Positions 8,711 to 16,076 of a stretch of DNA of 64,000 nt are shown in pieces. The position numbers were made by a program, and so were the translations under genes. Position 1 is the first letter of the stretch. Every line of letters starts with the position of its first letter. The stretch is from JACKII01 sp041687435 (lineage in GTDB: Bacteria > Pseudomonadota > Alphaproteobacteria > Bin95): NCBI GenBank assembly GCA_041687435.1, contig JAWLBX010000005.1, positions 62,001 through 126,000 of the forward strand. The letters run 5' to 3'. The notes below the pieces were generated by a model, which saw only the letters and a program-made list of their open reading frames with translations, ran no database searches and had not been told where the DNA came from.

Positions 8711-10093
8711 ATGGCTGAAACTCTTCTGAAATCGCTGAAATTGCCGTCCGTCGAGAGCGTCCTGTCCCGGCCGGCCGTGGCCGCGTTGACCGCGCATTAC
8801 GGCCGCCGCCCGGTGCTCGCGGCAGTGCGGGCGGTTCTGGACGAGGCGCGGGCGGCCGGCGCATTCGACGGGGATCGGTTGCCGGAGACGCTCTCGCACC
8901 GGCTGGCGGCACGGCAGGCGCTGGGCCTCAAGGCGGTCTACAACCTGACCGGCACGGTGCTGCACACCAATCTGGGCCGTGCGCCGCTGGCGGAGGAAGC
9001 GGTGGCGGCAATGGTCGAGGCCGCGGGTGCATCCGCCGTCGAGTTCGATCTGGCCAGGGGCCGCCGCGGCGAGCGCGACGCGCATGTGGAGCGGTGGCTC
9101 TGCGAACTGACCGGGGCGGAGGCCGCGCTGGTCGTCAACAACAACGCCGCCGCCGTGTTGCTGGCCCTGAATGCGCTGGCCAGGGGCCGGCAAGTGCCCG
9201 TGAGCCGCGGCGAGTTGGTGGAAATCGGCGGCGCCTTCCGCGTGCCGGATATCATGGCCCGCGCCGGGGCGAAGCTGGTGGAGGTCGGCACTACCAACCG
9301 CACCCACCTGCGCGACTACGCCGACGCCATCGGGCCGAAAACGGCGGTGTTGATGACCGTGCATCCCTCGAACTACGCGATCCAGGGGTTCTCGGCAATG
9401 CCGTCAGCCAAGGATATTGCGGCGCTGGCGCATGGGCATGGCCTGCCCTTCATCGAGGACCTGGGCTCCGGCGCGCTGCTGGACATGGCCGCGCTCGGCC
9501 TGCCGGCGGAGCGGACGCCGATGCAGGCGCTGGCCGACGGCGTCGACCTCGTCACCTTCAGCGGCGACAAGCTGCTGGGCGGGCCGCAGGCGGGCCTGGT
9601 GGTCGGCCGCAAGAACCTGGTCGAGAAGCTGCGGCGCAACCCGCTGAAGCGCGCCATGCGGCTCGACAAGGTGATGCTGGCAGCGTTGGAGGCGACGCTG
9701 GTGCTCTACGACGATCCGGAGCGCGCCGTGCGCCGCATCCCCGCGCTGCGCCTGCTGACCCGCCCGGCAGCGGAAATCCGCGAGTTGGCGGAGCGGCTGG
9801 CGCCAGCCTATGCGGCGGCGGTGGGGGAGGCGTTCTCGGTCAGCGTGGAGGAGTGTCAGAGCCAGATCGGCTCCGGCGCGCTGCCGGTGGACCTGCTCCC
9901 GAGCGCCGCCCTGCTGGCCCGCCCGGCGGCGGCAAAGGGCAAGGGCCGGGCGTTGCAACGCCTCGCCGCCGCGCTCAGGGCCCTGCCGCGGCCTGTGGTC
10001 GGCCGGGTGGCGGACGATGCGCTTTGGCTCGACCTGCGCTGTCTGGAGGACAAGGCCGGGTTTGCGGCGCAACTGAAAGAGCTTCGGCCATGA
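8711..10093 (+). CDS. selA: L-seryl-tRNA(Sec) selenium transferase
   Basis: A 460-residue pyridoxal-phosphate enzyme that converts Ser-tRNA(Sec) to Sec-tRNA(Sec) with selenophosphate. The SelA signatures are clear: YNLTGTVLHTNLGRAPL, VVNNNAAAVLL, SRGELVEIGGAFRVPDIM in overlapping order, and the PLP lysine in FSGDKLLGGPQ (Lys287). Length matches the family (E. coli 463). The ATG at 8711 is preferred over an upstream in-frame TTG, although no strong ribosome site precedes it. The stop overlaps the ATG of selB (ATGA). selD and the tRNA gene selC are not in the window. Confidence 0.97.
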   Translation: MAETLLKSLKLPSVESVLSRPAVAALTAHYGRRPVLAAVRAVLDEARAAGAFDGDRLPETLSHRLAARQALGLKAVYNLTGTVLHTNLGRAPLAEEAVAAMVEAAGASAVEFDLARGRRGERDAHVERWLCELTGAEAALVVNNNAAAVLLALNALARGRQVPVSRGELVEIGGAFRVPDIMARAGAKLVEVGTTNRTHLRDYADAIGPKTAVLMTVHPSNYAIQGFSAMPSAKDIAALAHGHGLPFIEDLGSGALLDMAALGLPAERTPMQALADGVDLVTFSGDKLLGGPQAGLVVGRKNLVEKLRRNPLKRAMRLDKVMLAALEATLVLYDDPERAVRRIPALRLLTRPAAEIRELAERLAPAYAAAVGEAFSVSVEECQSQIGSGALPVDLLPSAALLARPAAAKGKGRALQRLAAALRALPRPVVGRVADDALWLDLRCLEDKAGFAAQLKELRP

Positions 10094-11967
10094 TCGTCGC
10101 CACCGCCGGCCATATCGACCATGGCAAGACTGCGCTCATTCATGCGCTGACCGGCATCGACGCTGACCGGCTGCCGGAAGAGAAAAAGCGCGGTATGACT
10201 ATCGACCTGGGCTTTGCCTATTGGCCGGTGGAGCCCGGGTTGACCATCGGCTTTGTCGATGTGCCGGGCCATGAGAAATTCGTGCGCACCATGCTGGCCG
10301 GCGTCGCGGGCATTGACCTGGCCTTGCTGGTCGTGGCCGCCGATGACGGGCCGATGCCGCAAACGTGCGAGCATCTGGCCATCCTCGACCTGATGCAGGT
10401 GCCGGCCGGCGCTATCGTCATTACCAAGGCCGACCGTGTCCCGGCGGAGCGGCTGGCGGAGGTGGAGCAACTGGTTCGGGCGGCGGCGTCGGCCACGCTG
10501 ATGCAGGACGTGCCGCTGTTCATCACCTCCGCCCATACCGGCCAGGGGGTGGAGGAGTTGAAGGCCTGGCTGCTGGAGCGCGGGCACGGCCTGCAACGCC
10601 CGCCGGTTGCCGGCCATTTCCGGCTGGCGGTGGACCGGGCCTTCACGCTGCGCGGCGCCGGGCTGGTGGTGACGGGCATGGCCGTCAGCGGCCAGGTGCG
10701 CACCGGCGATCGGCTGATGCTCTCTCCGTTGGGCCGGGAGGTGCGGGTGCGCTCCCTGCACGCCCAGAACGCAGAGAGCGAGATCGGGCACGAGCGGCAG
10801 CGCCTCGCCCTCAACCTCTCCGGCGTGGACAAAGACCTGGTGCGCCGCGGCGACTGGGTGCTGGCACCGGCCGTGCACGCGCCCACCGACCGCATCGACG
10901 TGCGGGTGCGGGTGGTGGCGGGCGAGGGCCACAGCCTCAGCGACCGCCAGCCGGTGCATGTGCATCTCGGCGCGGCGGACGTAACCGGCCGGCTGGCTCT
11001 GCTGGAAGGGCGGCGGCTGGAGCCGGGGGAAAGCGGTTGGGGCCAGTTGGTGCTGGATTATGCGGTTGGCGCGTTGGCGGGCGACCGGTTTGTGCTGCGC
11101 GACCAGTCGGCCCGCCTGACATTGGGCGGCGGCCAGGTGGTCGATCCGTTCCCGCCGGCCCGCGGCCGGCGCGCACCGGAGCGGCTGGCGTTCCTGGAAG
11201 CTCTCGCCGAGCCGAATCACGCCGCCGCACTGGCCGGTGCGCTCGCAACCTCCCCGAACGGGCTGGACCTTTCGCGGTTCGCGCTCGCCCGCAACCTGAC
11301 CGCGGACGAAGCCGCGGCCCTGACGCAACAAGTCGAGGCCCGAACGGCGGCGGGCCTGAGCCTCAGCCCGGAGCACGCCGCCGGCTGGGTGGAGCGGGTG
11401 CGCGAGGCATTGGTGCGCTGGCACGAGGCGCACCCGGACCGAGCCGGCGCGCCGCCGGAAAGCCTGCGCCGGACGCTGCCGGTCTCCGCGCCACGCCCGG
11501 CCTGGGCGGCCGCGCTGGCCATGGCCCTCGCCGATGGCGTGACCAAGCAGGTGGGGCCGATGGTGGCGCTGGCCGGGCATGAGGCGACCATGGCCCAGGC
11601 CGACCGCGTGCTGTGGGAGGTGCTGGAGCCGTTGCTGCTGGAGGGTGGTTTGCGGCCGCCGCGGGTGCGCGAACTGGCGGCGGCGATTGGTGAGGAACCG
11701 GCACGGATCGAAGCGGTGCTGCGCCGTGCTGCCAATCTGGGGCTGGTGGCACCGGTCGCGCGGAACCGGTTCTTTCCACCAAGTGCGATAGAAAGCCTGA
11801 TCGGCATTGCCCGAGACTTGGCGGCAGCGCAGCCGGATGGCCGCTTCACGGCGCAGCAATACAAGGACGCGACCGGCATCGGCCGCAACGTGGCGATCGA
11901 GGTGCTGGAATACCTGGATCAGATCGGTGTCACCCGGCGCCAGGGGGAGGCGCGCATCGTGTCGTAA
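10090..11967 (+). CDS. selB: Selenocysteine-specific translation elongation factor
   Basis: A 625-residue GTPase that brings Sec-tRNA to UGA codons carrying a SECIS hairpin. The G domain shows GHIDHGKT (7-14), RGMTIDLGFA (switch I), DVPGHEKF (57-64) and TKAD. EF-Tu-like domains 2 and 3 follow, and winged-helix repeats fill roughly residues 400-625, where SECIS is bound. Length agrees with E. coli SelB (614). It is coupled to selA by an ATGA overlap; a longer frame starting at 9094 reads across selA and is not real. Confidence 0.97.
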   Translation: MIVATAGHIDHGKTALIHALTGIDADRLPEEKKRGMTIDLGFAYWPVEPGLTIGFVDVPGHEKFVRTMLAGVAGIDLALLVVAADDGPMPQTCEHLAILDLMQVPAGAIVITKADRVPAERLAEVEQLVRAAASATLMQDVPLFITSAHTGQGVEELKAWLLERGHGLQRPPVAGHFRLAVDRAFTLRGAGLVVTGMAVSGQVRTGDRLMLSPLGREVRVRSLHAQNAESEIGHERQRLALNLSGVDKDLVRRGDWVLAPAVHAPTDRIDVRVRVVAGEGHSLSDRQPVHVHLGAADVTGRLALLEGRRLEPGESGWGQLVLDYAVGALAGDRFVLRDQSARLTLGGGQVVDPFPPARGRRAPERLAFLEALAEPNHAAALAGALATSPNGLDLSRFALARNLTADEAAALTQQVEARTAAGLSLSPEHAAGWVERVREALVRWHEAHPDRAGAPPESLRRTLPVSAPRPAWAAALAMALADGVTKQVGPMVALAGHEATMAQADRVLWEVLEPLLLEGGLRPPRVRELAAAIGEEPARIEAVLRRAANLGLVAPVARNRFFPPSAIESLIGIARDLAAAQPDGRFTAQQYKDATGIGRNVAIEVLEYLDQIGVTRRQGEARIVS

Positions 11968-11976
11968 GCTACCCTC

Positions 11977-12000
11977 TTGCGATTTGGCGCCAGGAATGGT
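11977..12000 (+). promoter_or_regulatory. Candidate cis element TTG-N12-ATGGT, copy 1
   Basis: TTGCGA, 12 bases, then AATGGT, 75 bases before the ATG of the first TAXI gene. The same layout recurs before the second and third TAXI genes. The spacing is too short for a standard housekeeping -35/-10 pair, so it may be an operator or an alternative-sigma site. This copy is the most divergent of the three. Confidence 0.25.
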
Positions 12001-12075
12001 CCACTCCGCCGCGTACCAATCTGCCGGCGGTCATCCCGTACGGCACCGATATTTTAAGAAAGGGAGACACCCGAT

Positions 12076-13236
12076 ATGCGTTCAATGATCGCTGCCGCCG
12101 CCATGGCGGTTGTCGGCACCTCGGCCATGGCGGCCGAAGGCCTGCCGAAGCAGATCGCCTGGACCGCTTACGGCACCACGTCATCCGGCTATGCGCAATC
12201 GATCGGCCTCGGCAACATGCTGAAGGCAAAATACGATACCGATCTGCGCGTCATCCCGGGCAAGAACGACGTCAGCCGCATGCTGCCGCTGAAGGCCAAC
12301 CAGGCGGAAATCTGCGCCTGCGGGATCGCGGCCTATTTCGGTCAGGAAGGCGTGTTCATGTTCGCCAATGACCGCTGGGGCCCGACCAAACTCTATAACC
12401 TGTTCAACAACCTTGGCCGCAATGGCCAGCAGATGGTGGTCGCCGGCGATGCGGGCGTCAAAACCATGGCCGACCTGAAAGGCAAGCGGGTCACCTGGAC
12501 CAAGGGTGCGCCGGCGCTGAACGTGAACACGACTGCTGCGCTGGCCTTCGCTGGGTTGACCTGGGACGATGTAGATCGCGTCGTCGTGCCCGGTTGGGGC
12601 CAGGCGATGCAGGCGATCATCGACGGCCAGGCGGATGCGTCCTGGGGTTCGACGATTTCCAGCGTCTACAACCAGATTGCGGCCAGCCCGCGCGGCCTGT
12701 TCTTCCCGACGCTGCCGCATGACGACAAGGAAGCCTGGGGGCGTGCTCAGGCCGTGGCGCCGCATTGGGCTCCGCAAATGATCTCGAACGCGGTCAGCGG
12801 CGAGAACAATACATCCGGCAAGATGCCGTTCGAAGGCAGCAACTATCCCTATCCGATCTTTGTCGGCATGGAAAACCTGTCGGAAGAGCTGGCCTACAAC
12901 CTGACCAAAGCCGTGATGGAAAATTACGAGACGTTCAAGGATTCCGGTCCGGGCATGGATGGCTATCAGATCCAGAACCAGAACCTTGAATGGGTGTTCC
13001 CGTACCACAACGGCTCGATCCGCTACTACAAGGAAGCGGGCATCTGGTCCGATGCCGCACAGGCCGCTCAGGAAGCCAACCTGAACCGTCAGGATGTGCT
13101 GGCCGCAGCCTGGGCTGACTTCAAGTCCATGGACGTTTCCGGCGACGAGTTCGAGCCGAAATGGCTCGAAGTGCGCGCCAAGCACCTGAGCGATGCCGGG
13201 TTGGACGCTCCGTTCAGCACGCCGTTGGCCGAATAG
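12076..13236 (+). CDS. TAXI family TRAP transporter solute-binding protein, copy 1
   Basis: A 386-residue periplasmic binding protein. A Sec signal peptide ends at SAMAA (about residue 20). The mature part has the TAXI pattern: WTAYGTTSSGYAQSIGLG, ICACGIAAYFGQEG, LKGKRVTW and a GWGQAMQAIIDGQADA segment. It captures a carboxylate-type or other small solute for a TRAP permease. GGGAG precedes the ATG. It is roughly two thirds to three quarters identical by eye to the next two genes, so the three are tandem duplicates, and a terminator follows. The ligand is not predictable. Confidence 0.93.
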   Translation: MRSMIAAAAMAVVGTSAMAAEGLPKQIAWTAYGTTSSGYAQSIGLGNMLKAKYDTDLRVIPGKNDVSRMLPLKANQAEICACGIAAYFGQEGVFMFANDRWGPTKLYNLFNNLGRNGQQMVVAGDAGVKTMADLKGKRVTWTKGAPALNVNTTAALAFAGLTWDDVDRVVVPGWGQAMQAIIDGQADASWGSTISSVYNQIAASPRGLFFPTLPHDDKEAWGRAQAVAPHWAPQMISNAVSGENNTSGKMPFEGSNYPYPIFVGMENLSEELAYNLTKAVMENYETFKDSGPGMDGYQIQNQNLEWVFPYHNGSIRYYKEAGIWSDAAQAAQEANLNRQDVLAAAWADFKSMDVSGDEFEPKWLEVRAKHLSDAGLDAPFSTPLAE

Positions 13237-13263
13237 GGTAAAACCCGTCAGATTGCTTTCAAG

Positions 13264-13299
13264 CGCCGGCAATGGAGTGACATCCATTGCCGGCGTTTT
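13264..13299 (+). terminator. Rho-independent terminator after TAXI copy 1
   Basis: Perfect 12-bp stem (13264-13275 with 13284-13295), 8-base loop, then TTTTCTTT. It lies 28 bases after the stop and separates the first TAXI gene from the second. Confidence 0.9.
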
Positions 13300-13317
13300 C
13301 TTTGGCCATAGTAAGCC

Positions 13318-13341
13318 TTGTTTCGCGAGCGGCTGTATGGT
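13318..13341 (+). promoter_or_regulatory. Candidate cis element TTG-N12-ATGGT, copy 2
   Basis: TTGTTT, 12 bases, TATGGT, within a block that shares GCTGTATGGT with the region upstream of the third TAXI gene. It ends 59 bases before the ATG at 13401 and lies just after the terminator, where an independent promoter is expected. Confidence 0.3.
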
Positions 13342-13400
13342 GAACTTCCGCCCTAAGAGCAATAATACCAACCGCTCTCCATCTCGCTATCGACTAGGGA

Positions 13401-14579
13401 ATGAACCGCATGAGAATCCTCTCGGCCGCCGTGGCCGTATTTGCATTGGCTGCCGGCGCCGCCGCTGCGGCAGATGACATCAAGCTGCCTGCCCAGCTCT
13501 CCTGGACCGCCTATGGCACCACGTCCTCCGGCTATGCCCAGTCCATCGGCCTCGGCAACATGCTGAAGGCGAAGTACGATACCGATCTGCGTGTCATCCC
13601 GGGCAAGAACGACGTCAGCCGGATGCTGCCACTGAAGGCCGGCCAGGCGGAGATCTGCGCCTGCGGCATCGCCTCTTATTTCGGCCAGGAAGGCGTGTTT
13701 ATGTTCGCCTCCGACCGCTGGGGGCCGACCAAGCTCTATAACCTGTTCAACAATATCGGCCGCAACGGTGCGGGTCTGATCGTGGCCGGTGATCTGGGCA
13801 TCGAGAGCTACAAAGACCTGAAAGGCAAGCGCGTTGCCTGGGTGAAAGGCGCGCCCGCCTTGAACCTGAACTCAACCTCTACACTGGCCTTTGCCGGTTT
13901 GACCTGGGGCGATGTTGAGAAGGTCGTGTTTCCGGGCTATGGCCAATCCATGCAGGCGATTATCGACGGCCAGGCAGATGCGGCCTTCGGCTCGACGATT
14001 TCCAGCATTTACAACCAGATGGCGGCCAGCCCGCGCGGCATCCGCCACCTGCCATTCCCGCATGACGATGCCGAGGGATGGGAGCGTATGACGCGTGTGG
14101 CGCCATATCTCTACCCGGTCAATGTTACGAACGCGGTGGCGATCGAGACCAATCCGAACGGCGGCAAGTCGTTCGAAGGGTCCGCTTACCCCTATCCGAT
14201 CTTCGTTGGCATGCCGACGCTCGCCGAAGATACGGCCTATGGCCTGACCAAGGCGGTGATGGAGAACTACGAGACGTACAAGGAATCCGGCCCCGGCATG
14301 GATGGCTACCAGTTGGCCAACCAGAACTTCGAATGGGTGTTCCCCTATCATCCGGGCGCCGTGCGGTATTACAAGGAAGCCGGCGTTTGGGACGATGCTG
14401 CGCAGGCGACCCAGGATGCCAACATGAAGCGCCAGGAAGTGCTGGCCGCAGCCTGGGCTGATTTCAAATCCATGGGCGTGTCCGGTGACGATTACGAGAC
14501 GAAATGGCTGGAAGTCCGGGCCAAGCATCTGAGCGATGCCGGCATGTCCGTGCCGTTTGCGGAACCTTTGTCCGAGTAA
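13401..14579 (+). CDS. TAXI family TRAP transporter solute-binding protein, copy 2
   Basis: A 392-residue paralogue of the flanking TAXI proteins with its own signal peptide (hydrophobic run ending in AAAAA, about residue 23). It keeps WTAYGTTSSGYAQS, the ICACG double-cysteine turn and GYGQSMQAIIDGQADA. An ATG three codons later (13410) is a possible start. Differences from copy 1 cluster near the middle (IRHLPFPHDDAEGWERM, NPNGGKSFEG), where ligand contacts are likely. It has its own terminator and probably its own promoter, so it can be expressed apart from its neighbours. Confidence 0.93.
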   Translation: MNRMRILSAAVAVFALAAGAAAAADDIKLPAQLSWTAYGTTSSGYAQSIGLGNMLKAKYDTDLRVIPGKNDVSRMLPLKAGQAEICACGIASYFGQEGVFMFASDRWGPTKLYNLFNNIGRNGAGLIVAGDLGIESYKDLKGKRVAWVKGAPALNLNSTSTLAFAGLTWGDVEKVVFPGYGQSMQAIIDGQADAAFGSTISSIYNQMAASPRGIRHLPFPHDDAEGWERMTRVAPYLYPVNVTNAVAIETNPNGGKSFEGSAYPYPIFVGMPTLAEDTAYGLTKAVMENYETYKESGPGMDGYQLANQNFEWVFPYHPGAVRYYKEAGVWDDAAQATQDANMKRQEVLAAAWADFKSMGVSGDDYETKWLEVRAKHLSDAGMSVPFAEPLSE

Positions 14580-14605
14580 CCAATCCTGCACGGTCAGGCT
14601 GAATG

Positions 14606-14639
14606 CCGGCGGCGGAGCCAGTTCCGCCGCCGGTTTTTT
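14606..14639 (+). terminator. Rho-independent terminator after TAXI copy 2
   Basis: Perfect 11-bp GC stem (14606-14616 with 14623-14633), 6-base loop, followed by six T residues. Confidence 0.92.
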
Positions 14640-14649
14640 ATGGAAACAC

Positions 14650-14673
14650 TTGCGTTGCATCTCGCTGTATGGT
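14650..14673 (+). promoter_or_regulatory. Candidate cis element TTG-N12-ATGGT, copy 3
   Basis: TTGCGT, 12 bases, TATGGT, with GCTGTATGGT at 14664-14673 identical to the block before TAXI copy 2. It ends 82 bases before the ATG at 14756. Confidence 0.3.
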
Positions 14674-14755
14674 CAGAATTCCGGGCGCTAGAAAAGGGCA
14701 ATAAAAAAAGCGCCAAACAAAAACGGAAATTGGCAAAACAATGGGAGTTAACGCT

Positions 14756-15922
14756 ATGAAAACACTGATCGCGGCTGGCGCCGCTATTGCCTTGTTCGCT
14801 GGTTCGGCACTGGCGGCCGACCCGGTCCTGCCGAAACAGCTGTCCTGGACGGCTTACGGCACCACATCATCCGGTTACGCGCAATCGGTTGGCCTTGGCA
14901 ACATGCTGAAGGCGAAATACGACGTCGATCTGCGCATCATTCCGGGCAAGAACGATGTCAGCCGCATGCTGCCGCTGAAAGCCAACCAGGCGGAAATCTG
15001 CGCCTGCGGTATTGCCTCGTATTTCGGTCAGGAAGGCGTGTTCATGTTCGCCAACGACCGTTGGGGGCCGACGCCGCTTTATAACCTGTTCAACAATATC
15101 GGCCGCAACGGCGCCGGCCTTATTGTCGCCGGCGATCTGGGAATTGACAGCTACCAGGGCCTGGAGGGCAAGCGTGTTACCTGGGTCAAGGGCTCGCCGG
15201 CGCTCAACCTGAACAGCACCGCCGTTCTTGCCTTCGCCGGGCTCACCTGGAGCGATGTCGAGAAAATCACCGTGCCGGGCTGGGGCCAGTCCATGCAGGC
15301 GATTATCGACGGCCAGGCCGATGCCGCCTATGGCTCGACCATCTCCAGCGTCTACAACCAACTGGCCGCCAGCCCGCGCGGCCTGCGCCACCTGCCGTTT
15401 CCGGCGGCGGACAAGGAAGCCTGGGCGCGAGCCAATGCCATCGCGCCGCACTGGTACCCGCTAGAGGTTAGCAACGCCGTTGCGATCGAAACCAATCCTG
15501 GCGGCGGCAAATCGTTCGAAGGCGCCGGCTTCCCCTACCCAATCTTCGTCAGCCTGCCGAACCTGGCGGAAGACACTGCCTACGGCCTGACGAAAGCGAT
15601 TTTCGAAAATTACGAGACGTACAAGGATTCCGGCCCCGGCATGGACGGCTACCAGATCCAGAACCAGAATCTGTCCTGGATCTTCCCCTATCACCCGGGG
15701 TCGATCCAGTATTACAAGGAAATCGGCAAGTGGACGGCGGAAGATCAGGCCAACACCGACGCATTGCACGAGCGGAACAAGGTGCTGGCGGCGGCGTGGA
15801 AGGAAATGACGTCCATGGATGTTGCGGGCGATATGTTCGAGAAGACATGGCTTGAAATCCGCGCCAGGCACCTGAGCGAGGCCGGCCTGCCGATCCCATT
15901 CAAAACGCCTCTTGAAGGCTGA
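14756..15922 (+). CDS. TAXI family TRAP transporter solute-binding protein, copy 3
   Basis: A 388-residue paralogue with a signal peptide (MKTLIAAGAAIALFAGSALAA). I start it at 14756 because GGGAG lies at the right distance there; the in-frame ATG at 14741 overlaps that ribosome site. It keeps WTAYGTTSSGYAQSVGLG, ICACG and GWGQSMQAIIDGQADA. It is nearest to the permease gene and so the most likely main partner. The last third diverges more (ADKEAWARAN, LHERNKVLAAAWKEM), which may reflect a different ligand or expression niche. Confidence 0.93.
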   Translation: MKTLIAAGAAIALFAGSALAADPVLPKQLSWTAYGTTSSGYAQSVGLGNMLKAKYDVDLRIIPGKNDVSRMLPLKANQAEICACGIASYFGQEGVFMFANDRWGPTPLYNLFNNIGRNGAGLIVAGDLGIDSYQGLEGKRVTWVKGSPALNLNSTAVLAFAGLTWSDVEKITVPGWGQSMQAIIDGQADAAYGSTISSVYNQLAASPRGLRHLPFPAADKEAWARANAIAPHWYPLEVSNAVAIETNPGGGKSFEGAGFPYPIFVSLPNLAEDTAYGLTKAIFENYETYKDSGPGMDGYQIQNQNLSWIFPYHPGSIQYYKEIGKWTAEDQANTDALHERNKVLAAAWKEMTSMDVAGDMFEKTWLEIRARHLSEAGLPIPFKTPLEG

Positions 15923-15978
15923 CCGATGATCGGATAATCGCGGTTGGAAACCCTGGCCGCACGTGACACAATCGCATC

Positions 15979-16016
15979 CGGCCCGTCGCTCGCTTCGTGC
16001 GGCGGGCCGTCCTTTG
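15979..16016 (+). terminator. Terminator hairpin after TAXI copy 3
   Basis: 11-bp stem (15979-15989 with 15999-16009, one G-U pair), 9-base loop, then TCCTTTGTT. The T run is broken, so some read-through into the permease gene is possible. Confidence 0.75.
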
Positions 16017-16076
16017 TTGGCCTGCGAGGCCACATCCTGTTTTGTCTCCCTGCTCTAGAAAACGGTCTCCACAGTC

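Noticed and set aside
9094..11967. 957-residue plus-strand frame beginning inside selA
   Set aside because: The first third is an out-of-frame reading of selA; the real gene is selB from 10090.
11968..12075. Possible selC tRNA gene after selB
   Set aside because: No cloverleaf, TTCGA T-loop or CCA end is visible in this 108-base gap, and none was seen in other gaps.
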